A stretch of DNA of 64,000 bases from NCBI RefSeq assembly GCF_021166475.1, contig NZ_JAJOYS010000002.1, positions 868,001 to 932,000 of the forward strand. Reading direction: 5' to 3'. The stretch comes from Pelagibacterium xiamenense. Its GTDB lineage: Bacteria; Pseudomonadota; Alphaproteobacteria; Rhizobiales; Devosiaceae. The notes below the pieces were generated by a model. That model had not been told where the DNA came from and did no database searches. It was given only the letters and a program-made list of their open reading frames with translations. Positions 35,582-44,824 of this stretch are shown here, piece by piece (position 1 is the first letter of the stretch; every line of letters begins with the position of its first letter). The translations under genes and the position numbers were made by a program.

Positions 35582-36730
35582 TCAGTACGCGTTGGGGTTT
35601 TTCGAAACGCTGTCGCCGCTCACCGGCCCGCTCATCACCTTATAGACCCAGCTCGTATAGGCGATGATGATCGGCATGAAGAAGGCCGTCGCGACCAGCA
35701 TGACGAACAGCGTCAGATGGCTCGACGACGCATCCCACACCGTGAGGCTCGCATCGGGATTGTGCGACGACGGCAAGAGGAACGGGAACATCGAGAGCCC
35801 CGCCGTCGAGACGATTCCGAAAATCCCGACGGCGGAGGAAAGGATCGCGACAATGTCGCGCCCGGTTCTAAGCCCCGCAACCGCCAGGGCCATCCCGGCG
35901 AAGCCGAGGACCGGCGCGGCGATCGTCCAGGGATGCACGCCATAATTGACGAGCCACGCCCCGGTCTGCCGCGTCACCGCTTTGGCGAGCGGGTTCGACC
36001 CCGCATCGGTCGCCACCTGCGAGGTGATCGCATAGCCCTCAAGCCCAAAGGCGACCCAGAGCCCCGCAAGCGCAAAGAGCACGATTGCGGCGAGCCCAGA
36101 CCACTGCCCGTAACGCGCCGCGCGCTCGGCGATCTCCCCGCTCGTCCGCTTCGCGATGACCGATGCGCCGAGCGTCACGACCATCGAGACGCTGACGAGC
36201 CCGGCAACCAGCGCGAACGGCCCCAACAGCCCGAGGAACGATCCCTGATATGAGGGCCGCAGCGTCCTGTCGAGGTCGAACGGCGCGCCCTGGAGCACGT
36301 TGCCCATCGCCACACCGAAGATCAGCGCCGGCACGAAGCCACCGATAAAGAGCGCCCAGTCCCACACTGCGCGCCAGCGGTCGTCAGCGATCTTGCCGCG
36401 GAATTTGAACCCCACGGGCCGCAGGATCAGCGCCAGAAGAATGACGATCATCGCGAGGTAAAAGCCCGAGAACGACACCGCATAAAGCGGCGGGAAAGCC
36501 GCGAAGATCGCTCCGCCCCCGAGGATCAGCCAGACCTGGTTGCCTTCCCAGGTCGGCCCCATGAGGTTGATGAGGACGCGCCGCTCCTCGTCTGTCCGGG
36601 CGACGGCGGGCAATAGCGTACCGATCCCGAGATCCATCCCGCCCATGATCGCGAACCCGATCAGCAGGACGCCGAGCAGAGCCCACCAGATGAGGCGGAG
36701 GCTCTCGTAGTCGATGGGAATATAGTCCAT
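35582..36730 (-). CDS. cydB: Cytochrome bd ubiquinol oxidase subunit II
   Basis: A 382-residue membrane subunit. It opens with the CydB motif YESLRLIWWALLGVLLIGFAIMGGMDLGIGTLLP in pieces and has GPTWEGNQVWLILGGGAIFAAFPPLYA, which is diagnostic, plus about eight hydrophobic helices and a C-terminal SHNPDASLTVWDASSS segment. It partners CydA in quinol oxidation with high oxygen affinity. It is 12 bp downstream of cydA in the cydABX operon. Confidence 0.97.
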   Translation of the reverse strand: MDYIPIDYESLRLIWWALLGVLLIGFAIMGGMDLGIGTLLPAVARTDEERRVLINLMGPTWEGNQVWLILGGGAIFAAFPPLYAVSFSGFYLAMIVILLALILRPVGFKFRGKIADDRWRAVWDWALFIGGFVPALIFGVAMGNVLQGAPFDLDRTLRPSYQGSFLGLLGPFALVAGLVSVSMVVTLGASVIAKRTSGEIAERAARYGQWSGLAAIVLFALAGLWVAFGLEGYAITSQVATDAGSNPLAKAVTRQTGAWLVNYGVHPWTIAAPVLGFAGMALAVAGLRTGRDIVAILSSAVGIFGIVSTAGLSMFPFLLPSSHNPDASLTVWDASSSHLTLFVMLVATAFFMPIIIAYTSWVYKVMSGPVSGDSVSKNPNAY

Positions 36731-36742
36731 TGTCCTTGCTCC

Positions 36743-38332
36743 TTATTCCGCGGGGACGGTCCGCGCGCCGCGCGCGTCTTCGGCTTCGGTCACCTCGGGC
36801 TCGCCGCTCAGAAGCGCGGCATAGTCCTTGGGCCCGGCCTTGATCGCCTTGACCATCAGAATGACCATGATGATCGCGAGCACTGTGTAGAGCGTCACGT
36901 AGAAGGTGAGGCTCAGAACGAGGTCGGTCACCGTGAGGCTCGAAGCCGCGTAAAAAGTCGGCAACACGCCCTCGATGGCCCAGGGCTGTCGCCCGTATTC
37001 GGCGATCACCCAGCCCGCTTCCGCCGCGAGCCACGGCAAAGGCAGGACCGCTACGGCGGTTCCCAGGAACCATTTGTGCGTCAAGAGCGTCCCGCGCGAA
37101 GCCTTCCAGAAGGCAAAGGCGAAGAATGCGATGAAGAAGAAGCCGATCCCGACCATCAGCCGGAAGGTCCAGAACAGCGGCCAGACGTCCGGCACCGTAT
37201 CCTGCGCCGCCATCGCGATCTCCGCGTCGGTCGCATTTTCGATGTCGTCGCGATACCGTTTGAGCAGGAGCGCATAGCCGAGCGTGTCCCAGCTTTCCAC
37301 GATGGTCTGCCGCGCCTCGGTATCCTCGGGATTATCCTGGAGCGTCGCGAGTGCCGTGTACGCGCCGATCCCCTCGCGGATGCGCTCGTCGGCATGCTCG
37401 ATGAGGTCTTCGATACCCGGCAGCTCGGTATCGAACGAACGTGTCGTTATGATACCCAGAACCCACGGAACCTTGATTTCGAAGGTTTCGCCATTTCCCA
37501 GCGGGAACGCGACAAGGCTCAGGCCCGCCGGCGCCGGCTCCGTTTCGTACATCGCCTCTATGGCTGCGATCTTCATCTTCTGGTGCTCGGTCGCGACATA
37601 GCCGCTTTCATCGCCCAGAACGACCACAGAGAGCGCTGAGGCCAGCCCGAAGCTCGCGGCCACGACCATGGACCGTTTGGCCAGCTCGAGATGCTTGCCC
37701 TGCAGCGCAAAGAGCGCCGATATGCCGAAAACGAATACGGCACCGACAACGTAGCCGGCGCTCACCGTGTGGACGAATTTCGCCTGCGCCACGGGGTTGA
37801 ACACCACCGCCATGAAATCGGTGATCTCCATCCGCATGGTATCGGGATTGAACACCGCGCCGACCGGATACTGCATCCAGCCGTTCGCAATGAGAATCCA
37901 GAGCGCGGAAAAATTCGCGCCCAGCGCCACGAGCCAGGTGACGGCAAGATGCCCGACCTTGGAAAGCCGGTTCCACCCGAAAAAGAAAAGCCCGATGAAG
38001 GTTGCCTCGAGGAAGAAGGCCATAAGCCCCTCGATGGCAAGCGGTGCCCCGAAGACGTCGCCCACATAGTGGCTGTAGTACGACCAGTTCATCCCGAACT
38101 GGAATTCCATGACGATGCCTGTCGCCACGCCCATGGCAAAGTTGATGCCGAAAAGCGTACCCCAGAACAGCGTCATCTTGCGCCAGATTTCGCGCCCCGA
38201 CATCACATAGGTGCTCTCCATGATCGCCATCATGAAGGAAAGACCGAGCGTGAGGGGGACAAACAGGAAGTGGTAGAGCGCCGTGGCCGCAAATTGCAGG
38301 CGCGACAGATCTACGACGAGTTGATCGATCAT
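36743..38332 (-). CDS. cydA: Cytochrome bd ubiquinol oxidase subunit I
   Basis: A 529-residue haem-binding subunit. His21 in LYHFLFVPLTLGLS is the haem b595 ligand, the histidine in KFVHTVSAGYVVGA is the haem b558 ligand, and the GRQPW motif is present in AEYGRQPWAIEGVLPT. The quinol loop (about 250-385) is long, as in E. coli-type oxidases. First gene of cydABX; its promoter region carries an FNR/FixK-type box about 80-90 bp upstream of the start codon. Role: oxygen scavenging and respiration under microaerobic or stress conditions. Confidence 0.97.
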   Translation of the reverse strand: MIDQLVVDLSRLQFAATALYHFLFVPLTLGLSFMMAIMESTYVMSGREIWRKMTLFWGTLFGINFAMGVATGIVMEFQFGMNWSYYSHYVGDVFGAPLAIEGLMAFFLEATFIGLFFFGWNRLSKVGHLAVTWLVALGANFSALWILIANGWMQYPVGAVFNPDTMRMEITDFMAVVFNPVAQAKFVHTVSAGYVVGAVFVFGISALFALQGKHLELAKRSMVVAASFGLASALSVVVLGDESGYVATEHQKMKIAAIEAMYETEPAPAGLSLVAFPLGNGETFEIKVPWVLGIITTRSFDTELPGIEDLIEHADERIREGIGAYTALATLQDNPEDTEARQTIVESWDTLGYALLLKRYRDDIENATDAEIAMAAQDTVPDVWPLFWTFRLMVGIGFFFIAFFAFAFWKASRGTLLTHKWFLGTAVAVLPLPWLAAEAGWVIAEYGRQPWAIEGVLPTFYAASSLTVTDLVLSLTFYVTLYTVLAIIMVILMVKAIKAGPKDYAALLSGEPEVTEAEDARGARTVPAE

Positions 38333-38409
38333 GAGAACTTGCCCCTGTATCTCTGGCAGGCATTATGGCCCGCCATACCGGGGTGGTAAACGCGCCAGAG
38401 ACGCAAGCA

Positions 38410-38423
38410 TTGATCCAAATCAA
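38410..38423. promoter_or_regulatory. FNR/FixK-type box upstream of cydA
   Basis: TTGATCCAAATCAA is a perfect match to the TTGAT-N4-ATCAA consensus for FNR, FixK and Anr regulators. Its centre is 84 bp from the cydA start, which allows a class II promoter with transcription starting near 38375 on the minus strand. Confidence 0.85.
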
Positions 38424-38535
38424 TGCGATAGCGCACCGCAGACGCGTTCCACCGCGGTCACGCAACCATCCTAGCGCCCCGAACTTTGCGCCGGGAAGAC
38501 GTGGGGATGTCGCGCGGCATGCTGCCACGGGGGAC

Positions 38536-38549
38536 TTGATCCACATCAA
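38536..38549. promoter_or_regulatory. FNR/FixK-type box upstream of cydD
   Basis: TTGATCCACATCAA is a second perfect TTGAT-N4-ATCAA site, 123 bp before the cydD start codon. With a -41.5 arrangement, transcription of cydDC would start near 38584. The two boxes explain coordinate control of oxidase and assembly genes. Confidence 0.85.
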
Positions 38550-38665
38550 AGAACGCCCCCAAATTATCCCCTAATCGATTGGACGGCTGCATAAGCGTCC
38601 AGCAGCTAGCCCCTCTGCCTCCCCCTCTCTCCTTCGGGCAGGGGGGCACCAAAAAAAGGACCGCT

Positions 38666-40417
38666 ATGCCGGAGGTCCAGCACAAAGACGACGAACGCTC
38701 ACAACTGCGAAGGCTGAAGGGCCTGCGCGCCAGGGGTGGGGCGCACGCGACCCTTGCCATCGTCGTTCCGCTGATCTCCGGCACCCTTTTGGTGCTCCAG
38801 GCCGTACTTCTCGCCAATGTGCTGGGCCGGACCGTCCAGGGCCATGCCCCGCTTTCCGCCGTCTGGCCCATGATTCTCGGTATCGCCTGCCTGATCGTCC
38901 TGCGCGCAGCGCTCGGTGTTCTCGCCGAACAGGCCGGCCAGATCGGCGCGGAAAGGATCAAGTTCTCGCTCCGGCGCGAGCTTTTCGGCCACCTCCTCGA
39001 CCGACGCCGCGCGCTCGGCCTCGCCCCGGCCTCCGGCGCCGTCACCGCCGCGCTCGTAGATCAGGCCGAAGCACTCGACCCCTTCTTCGCCCGTTATATC
39101 CCTGCCATGGTGAATGCGGCCATCCTGCCCCTCGCCTTTGCCGCGATCGTCGTCCCCGTCGACTGGCTCGTCGGGCTGCTGTTCCTCATAACCGCGCCTT
39201 TGATCCCGCTTTTCATGGCGCTGGCGGGCTGGGGCGCGCAGGCCGCAACCGACCGGCAGGCCAAGGCCCTCGCCGCGCTCTCAGCCCACTTCGCCGACCG
39301 CCTGCGCGGCCTTTTGACGCTTAAGCTTTTCGGCCAGGCCGATGCTGCGACCGTCGCCGTCTACGACGCGAGCGAAGCGTTGCGCCGCCGCACCAACGCA
39401 GTCCTGCGCATTGCCTTTCTCTCGTCGGCCATCCTCGAATTTTTCGCCGCTCTCGGCGTTGCCGGCGTCGCGCTCTATGTCGGGCTCACCTTCCTGGGCT
39501 TCATCCCCATCCATCCCGGGCTGACACTGACCGGCGGGCTTTTTGCACTCATTATGGCACCGGAGGTCTATAACCCCCTTCGCCAGCTCGCCGCGCATTA
39601 CCACGACCGCGCCGCTGCCAGATCCGCGCTCGCCGAAATCGAAGCACAGTTCGCCTGCATCGATACCCTCTCCGCGGCGGCAGCGGAGGCCCCCGCGCCG
39701 GTTGCCGCCGGCCCGGCCGCACTCGACGTCAGAAACCTGACGATCCGCACCGAAACCGGCCGCGCCATCCTCGAAGGACTGGATCTTTCGCTTGCCCCGG
39801 GCAGCCATCTCGCCATCATGGGCGAGAGCGGCATCGGCAAATCGACGCTCGCGCGCGCCATCACCCGGCTGCTCGACCATGAAGGTACGATCGCGATAGA
39901 CGGCACGCCACTGGCGGCCATCGATGAATCGGCTTTACGCAAGCGCGTCGCGTTCATCACGCAAAGGCCGCGCATTTTTTTCGGCACCATCGCCGAAAAT
40001 ATCGGGTTCGCTGCGCCCGGCGCGCCGCCCACCGCCATCCGCCTGGCCGCCGACCGCGCGCACGTAAGCGCATTCGCGGATATGCTGCCCGACGGGCTCG
40101 ATACGCGCGTGGGCGAAGGCGGCGAGGGGCTGTCGGGCGGACAGGTTCAGCGGATCGCGCTGGCGCGGCTGTTTCTGACCGACCCCGGCCTCATCGTTCT
40201 CGATGAACCCACAGCCCATCTCGATCCCGAAACCGAAGCGCGGGTGCTCGATGACATCTTCGCCTTCGCCCAGGGCCGCACCCTGATCGTTCTCACCCAC
40301 GCCCGCGCTGTCGCCGTCCGTGTCGACAAGGTCATGACGCTGGCGGGCGGCAAACTGTTCCCGACCGCGGTGCGGCACGAAGATTCGGCCGCACCGTCCC
40401 GGGGGCACCAGGCATGA
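38666..40417 (+). CDS. cydD: Thiol/haem-related ABC exporter subunit CydD
   Basis: A 583-residue fused membrane/ATPase protein, one half of the CydDC exporter of cysteine and glutathione that is needed for cytochrome bd assembly. Six helices lie within about residues 20-310 (GTLLVLQAVLLANVLGRTVQG, PLIPLFMALAGWGAQAATDRQ). The ATPase part has GESGIGKST, TQRPRIFFGTIAENI, LSGGQVQRIALARLF and LIVLDEPTAHLD. ATG 38666 has an AAAGGA site 5 bp before; a start at 38579 would overlap the likely transcription start. It overlaps cydC by ATGA. Confidence 0.94.
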   Translation: MPEVQHKDDERSQLRRLKGLRARGGAHATLAIVVPLISGTLLVLQAVLLANVLGRTVQGHAPLSAVWPMILGIACLIVLRAALGVLAEQAGQIGAERIKFSLRRELFGHLLDRRRALGLAPASGAVTAALVDQAEALDPFFARYIPAMVNAAILPLAFAAIVVPVDWLVGLLFLITAPLIPLFMALAGWGAQAATDRQAKALAALSAHFADRLRGLLTLKLFGQADAATVAVYDASEALRRRTNAVLRIAFLSSAILEFFAALGVAGVALYVGLTFLGFIPIHPGLTLTGGLFALIMAPEVYNPLRQLAAHYHDRAAARSALAEIEAQFACIDTLSAAAAEAPAPVAAGPAALDVRNLTIRTETGRAILEGLDLSLAPGSHLAIMGESGIGKSTLARAITRLLDHEGTIAIDGTPLAAIDESALRKRVAFITQRPRIFFGTIAENIGFAAPGAPPTAIRLAADRAHVSAFADMLPDGLDTRVGEGGEGLSGGQVQRIALARLFLTDPGLIVLDEPTAHLDPETEARVLDDIFAFAQGRTLIVLTHARAVAVRVDKVMTLAGGKLFPTAVRHEDSAAPSRGHQA

Positions 40418-42075
40418 AGGCGCTTCTCTTTTTCGCACCGCTCCTGCGCCCCCACGTCAGGCGCTTCGCACTGGCGCTGGCGCTTTCGCTCATAACCCTC
40501 GCCGCCGGCACGGCCCTGCTGGGCGTCTCAGGCTGGTTCCTTACCGCCACCGCGCTCGCCGGCGCCGTCTCGTTCAATCTCTTCGCTCCCTCCGCAGCCG
40601 TCCGGGGCTTCTCCTTTATCCGCATTCTCGCACGCTACTTCGAAAAGCTCGTCGGACACGACGCGACGCTCAAACTCCTCTCCACCATAAGGCAATGGCT
40701 CTTTGGCGCGCTCTTCCCGCGCCTGCCCCTGCCGGATCGTTCACTGCGCCACGGCGATCTTGTCTCGCGCCTTACCGCCGACGTCGACGCGCTCGACGAA
40801 ATCGTTCTGCTCGCCATCGGCCCGCTTCTTGCCGCGCTCATCCTCGGCGGCGTCATGAGCGCAATTCTTTTCGCGCTCCTGCCCGCGGCCGGTTGGATTT
40901 ATCTTTCCGCCCTCCTCGCCGCCGCCATCGCGCTGCCGGCCCTGCTCGCCGCCGCAACCCGGAAGACCGGCGCGGCCCTGGTTACGGCGGCTGCGGACCT
41001 GCGCACCCACGTCCTCGACGCCATCGCCGGGCACGACGACATCACCCTTTTCGGCCGCAAGGACTACGCCGCCGCCCGCTTCGCCACGGCCGGCGAAACG
41101 CTGAGCCGTCTGCGCCGCCGCCAGGCGCTCGCAACCGCTCTCACATCCGGCGCGGTCGCGGCACTGACCGGCCTGGCACTCGCCGCAATACTCTATTTCG
41201 GGCTCGCAGCGTTCGCGCAAGGCGCACTTTCGGGGCCGGTTCTTGCAGGACTCGTCTTCGGCGTCATGGGCAGTTTCGAAGCCACCAGCGCCATCGTCCG
41301 TTCCGTCGGCAAGTTCGGCACGGCTGCCGCCTCGGCCCAACGCCTCCACGCCATCGCGACCCTCCCCCCGGCCATCCGCGAGCCGGCCCGGCCCGTGGCA
41401 CTTCCCCCTGGCACCGATATCGTGTTCGAAAACGTCGGCTTCGCCTACCCGGAGGGCGAGCCGGTCCTTGAAGCCCTCGACCTCACGCTCGCCCCGGGCG
41501 AACACGTCGCCATCGCCGGGCCCAGCGGCGCGGGCAAATCCACCTTACTCAACCTGCTCCTTCGCCTCGCGGACCCGCAGCAAGGCCGCATCGCAATTGC
41601 CGGCGCCGACATCCGCGACGTCAGCCTTGCAAACCTCCACGCCCGCATCGCGCTGCTGAGTCAGGACAGCCCGGTCTTTTTCGATACCGTCCGCAACAAC
41701 CTCCTCATAGCCCGACCCGAGGCAACCGACGCCGAACTCTTCGCCGCGCTCGCAACCGCCAGGCTCGACAATACGATCCGCGCCCTGTCCGCGGGTCTCG
41801 ACACCATGGTCGGGGAGACCGGCGCGACGCTCTCGGCGGGCCAGCTCCGCCGCCTCTGCCTCGCGCGCACGCTCCTTTCCCCGGCCGCAATCGTCGCGCT
41901 CGACGAGCCAACGGCCGGTCTCGACCGAGAGACCGAATTGGCGTTCCTTTCCGACCTCCCCCGTGCCCTTGCGGACCGTACGGTGCTCCTCGTCACCCAC
42001 GCCGCCCTGCCGGCGGGACTGAACCTCCGCACCCTGACCCTTGCCCGTGGCTCGTTGACCGAAACGCGGCCCTGA
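40414..42075 (+). CDS. cydC: Thiol/haem-related ABC exporter subunit CydC
   Basis: A 553-residue partner of CydD. Typical CydC N-terminus with LGVSGWFLTATALAGAVSFNLFAPSAAVRGFSFIRILARYFEKLVGHDATL in pieces; the GWFLTA and RYxEK phrases are family hallmarks. The ATPase part has GPSGAGKST, LSQDSPVFFDTVRNNLL and IVALDEPTAGLD. Its signature motif reads LSAGQLRR instead of LSGGQ, so one of the two composite ATP sites may be weaker. Start overlaps the cydD stop (40414-40417). Confidence 0.94.
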   Translation: MKALLFFAPLLRPHVRRFALALALSLITLAAGTALLGVSGWFLTATALAGAVSFNLFAPSAAVRGFSFIRILARYFEKLVGHDATLKLLSTIRQWLFGALFPRLPLPDRSLRHGDLVSRLTADVDALDEIVLLAIGPLLAALILGGVMSAILFALLPAAGWIYLSALLAAAIALPALLAAATRKTGAALVTAAADLRTHVLDAIAGHDDITLFGRKDYAAARFATAGETLSRLRRRQALATALTSGAVAALTGLALAAILYFGLAAFAQGALSGPVLAGLVFGVMGSFEATSAIVRSVGKFGTAAASAQRLHAIATLPPAIREPARPVALPPGTDIVFENVGFAYPEGEPVLEALDLTLAPGEHVAIAGPSGAGKSTLLNLLLRLADPQQGRIAIAGADIRDVSLANLHARIALLSQDSPVFFDTVRNNLLIARPEATDAELFAALATARLDNTIRALSAGLDTMVGETGATLSAGQLRRLCLARTLLSPAAIVALDEPTAGLDRETELAFLSDLPRALADRTVLLVTHAALPAGLNLRTLTLARGSLTETRP

Positions 42076-42167
42076 GGACGTTGCATCGGGCTGGATCATC
42101 GCGTAAAGGTAAACATGAGCGACCTACTCATATAAACTTCTATCCAGATCGGCTGCCCGCGCGCACC

Positions 42168-43109
42168 ATGGCCTCACCCCAACCGTACCCGCACGCGACC
42201 CCGATCCTCGACGCCCCAACGCCGCAGGCCTGGGCACAAACCCATTTCGCCGGGCTTTTTCCGTATCATTTCACCGCGCCGCCCGGCACCCGGCACACCC
42301 GCGTGACACTCCCCGACCTACTCGCCGAGGATGCTGCGATCCTGCGCAGCTTTCACGCCCGGCTCGTCGAAAACCGGGCGCCGGCACCAGCCGCCGCGAC
42401 CTATATGGCCGCATGGTTCCCCGGCCGCGCCACTGGCGCGCTCGCCTACAGCCTCATCGCTGCGGATGCAGGCTTCCTCATCACGCCCGAAGCCGCCCAG
42501 TGGTATCTCCATCCCGGCGGCTGGCCCGACCGGTTCGAACTCGTCGGCCCCATCAAGGCGATCGTCGCCCCGGACCATCCCTGGGCCGGACAAAAGGCCG
42601 TCGAGATCGTCCCGTCGCGTCGTGAACGCCACGCCCGCGTCATGGCCGCGGCCATCGCCACCATGACGCCGCTCGTCGAAGCGCTCGCAACCCTCTCCCG
42701 CGCCAAACCCAAAAGCCTTTGGCCCGAAATCGCCGACGGCATCGCCAGCGCGCTCACCTATCAAGAGCATATCGCGATCACCGAGGACCGGCTCGATACG
42801 CTGCGTGCGCTATGCGCGCTCCCCGGCATGCCGTGGAAGCGGCAGCCCCACATCGAAAAGCTGCAAACGCGCTTCGGCGCCGCGTGCGCCACCCACAAAT
42901 CCGGCTGCTGCCTCGCCTATACCGAACCCTATACGGAGATTGCGGACGTCGATCTGCTCCCCAGCCAGATCGACTACCGGAACGCTTTCCCGGAGCCCGC
43001 CTGCGCCCCACGCTATTGCGACACGTGCCGCTTCCGCGACAGGGCCGACAGCCTCGCGCGCCAGCTCTGGTGGCGCGAGCGCGAACACGCCGACAGGTTG
43101 GAGGGCTAG
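42168..43109 (+). CDS. FhuF-like (2Fe-2S) siderophore-iron reductase-like protein
   Basis: A 313-residue cytoplasmic protein I place with FhuF-like ferric reductases, not with full certainty. The C-terminus carries Cys240, Cys247, Cys248, then Cys279, Cys284 and Cys287 (KSGCCLAYTEP ... RYCDTCRFR). FhuF uses CC-X10-C-X2-C for its 2Fe-2S cluster; here the spacing is CC-X35-C-X2-C. The middle (about 80-150) resembles the FhuF/IucA-C-terminal-like fold (ATYMAAWFPGRATG, PDRFELVGPIKAIVAPDHPW in pieces). The start is uncertain: TTG 42081 is also open. It is about 90 bp after cydC and may be co-transcribed. Confidence 0.6.
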   Translation: MASPQPYPHATPILDAPTPQAWAQTHFAGLFPYHFTAPPGTRHTRVTLPDLLAEDAAILRSFHARLVENRAPAPAAATYMAAWFPGRATGALAYSLIAADAGFLITPEAAQWYLHPGGWPDRFELVGPIKAIVAPDHPWAGQKAVEIVPSRRERHARVMAAAIATMTPLVEALATLSRAKPKSLWPEIADGIASALTYQEHIAITEDRLDTLRALCALPGMPWKRQPHIEKLQTRFGAACATHKSGCCLAYTEPYTEIADVDLLPSQIDYRNAFPEPACAPRYCDTCRFRDRADSLARQLWWREREHADRLEG

Positions 43110-43147
43110 CGGCAGCACCCGGTTCGTGCAGCGCGCGACGAGTGGGT

Positions 43148-44206
43148 CTACGCGCCCATCCCCTCGACCGCCCCCAGCAATCTCTCGGCCAGAAGCAACC
43201 CCGCCCCGGTCGTCATCAGCATCTGCGGGAAAGCGAGCCATTCGAGCGTCCATGCCGCGCCCGAGCGCTCCTGCTCGTGCACCATTGCCTGCCCCATGCC
43301 CGAAACCAGCGTACTGTTGTACCGCGAAAGACCCACCAGCACCTCGGCGGCGACGGGATTGGATTTGTGCGGCATCGCGGACGATCCCCCACCGCCCGCA
43401 AGCGCGATCTGCCCATCCCCGGCAAGCGCCATGAGCGCGATATCCTGCCCTATCTTACCCAGCGTGCCGGACACCCCGGCGAGCCACGACGCGCATGCGA
43501 ACATGCCGTCACGCTGGCTGTGCCACGCCTTGTCCGGCGCCCAAAGCCCCAGCTCCGCCGCCATCAGCGCCACCACCTCGCCGGCCTTTTCGCCGAACTT
43601 GGCCCTGTCGCCCACCGCGCCGCCCAATTGCAGGACGAGCACCGCTTCCCGAACCGCCGCGAGCCGATCGATATGCCTTTGGAGCGGCAGCCGCCAATCC
43701 GCGATCCGGCCGGAGACTGAAATCTCGAGCGCGTCCTGCATCCGCGTCCGCGCCATCAGCCGGTTGCCCCCGAACCGACCATCGAGCACGCCCAAGGCCT
43801 CGACGATACGCCCCAGCCGGTCCTCGAAAAGCGAGAGGATCGCCTTGAGCCGGACCATGAGGCTCGTATCGATCACGTCCTGGCTCGTCGCGCCGAAATG
43901 CACGTATTCGCGATGCGCTTCGGGCACCGCGGCGCGCAATTGCCGCACCCATTCGACGACCACCACCCCGTCGCGCGCGGCCGCTATGCGGATATCGCCC
44001 CGGTTGGGGACGAATTGGGCACACGCCCCGGCAATCGCCGGCCCCGCCTCCGCAGGAATAAGCCCCGCCGCCGCCTCGGCCCGCGCCAGCGCCGCCTCGA
44101 ACGCCGCCATGGCATCAAGGTCGGCCGCAGCGCCCAAATGCACGGACACCTCGTCATCGCCGAGAAGACCCGAAAGGAGCGGATGGTCGAAGGGGGATGC
44201 GGTCAT
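43148..44206 (-). CDS. pcaB: 3-carboxy-cis,cis-muconate cycloisomerase
   Basis: A 352-residue member of the fumarase/aspartase superfamily that converts 3-carboxymuconate to the muconolactone in the protocatechuate branch. The signature GGGGSSAMPHKSNP is present, with HFGATSQDVIDTSLMVR and the N-terminal HPLLSGLLGDDEV region. It is slightly shorter than the 400-450 residues of some PcaB proteins, as in other rhizobial versions. Last gene of pcaDCHGB, 6 bp after pcaG. Confidence 0.95.
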   Translation of the reverse strand: MTASPFDHPLLSGLLGDDEVSVHLGAAADLDAMAAFEAALARAEAAAGLIPAEAGPAIAGACAQFVPNRGDIRIAAARDGVVVVEWVRQLRAAVPEAHREYVHFGATSQDVIDTSLMVRLKAILSLFEDRLGRIVEALGVLDGRFGGNRLMARTRMQDALEISVSGRIADWRLPLQRHIDRLAAVREAVLVLQLGGAVGDRAKFGEKAGEVVALMAAELGLWAPDKAWHSQRDGMFACASWLAGVSGTLGKIGQDIALMALAGDGQIALAGGGGSSAMPHKSNPVAAEVLVGLSRYNSTLVSGMGQAMVHEQERSGAAWTLEWLAFPQMLMTTGAGLLLAERLLGAVEGMGA

Positions 44207-44212
44207 GAAGGA

Positions 44213-44824
44213 TCAGACGTCAAAGAACACCGTCTCGTTCTCACCCTGGAGATGGATGTCGAACCGCACCGTATCGCCCTCGCGTTTGCCGATCAACGTA
44301 GCCTCGCGCCCGAGCGGCCGCGCCATGGCGAGCACGGGGTCCTGGGCGTTGGCCGTCTCCTCGTCGGAAAAATACATCCGCGTATGAAGCCCGATATTGA
44401 TCCCGCGCGCGACGATCCAGAACGTGATGTGCGGTGCCATCGTCGCGCCGCCCGGCCCGGGCACCGGCCCCGGCTTGATCGTCTCGAAGCTATAGCGCCC
44501 GTCGGTATCCGCCGGGCAGCGCCCGAAGCCGGTGAAGTATGGATCCGCGCCCGCCCGGTGCTCTTCGGGACTGTTGAAGATCCCGCCCGCATCGGCCTGC
44601 CAGATCTCGACCACGCAATCGCCGACAGGGTTCCCCCCGCCATCGATCACCCGGCCGGTCACCGTAATCCGCTCCCCGCGCACGCCATCCGAAACCATGG
44701 TCTTGCCCAGGTCCTCGGGATATACTCCGGTGATGCCGCAAAAGTTCGGTACCGCGCCGATATGGACGTAGGGACCCGCGGTCTGCGACGGGGTTTCCTT
44801 GAACTGGTTGAGCGCCTGGACCAT
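44213..44824 (-). CDS. pcaG: Protocatechuate 3,4-dioxygenase alpha subunit
   Basis: A 203-residue intradiol-dioxygenase subunit. It shows TPSQTAGPYVHIG at the N-terminus, the jelly-roll repeats (CVVEIWQADAGGIFN, GRYSFETIKPGPVPGPGG) and APHITFWIVARGI. The alpha subunit lacks the full set of iron ligands and forms the ring-cleaving complex with PcaH. Its start overlaps the pcaH stop by one base (TGATG at 44824). Confidence 0.96.
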   Translation of the reverse strand: MVQALNQFKETPSQTAGPYVHIGAVPNFCGITGVYPEDLGKTMVSDGVRGERITVTGRVIDGGGNPVGDCVVEIWQADAGGIFNSPEEHRAGADPYFTGFGRCPADTDGRYSFETIKPGPVPGPGGATMAPHITFWIVARGINIGLHTRMYFSDEETANAQDPVLAMARPLGREATLIGKREGDTVRFDIHLQGENETVFFDV

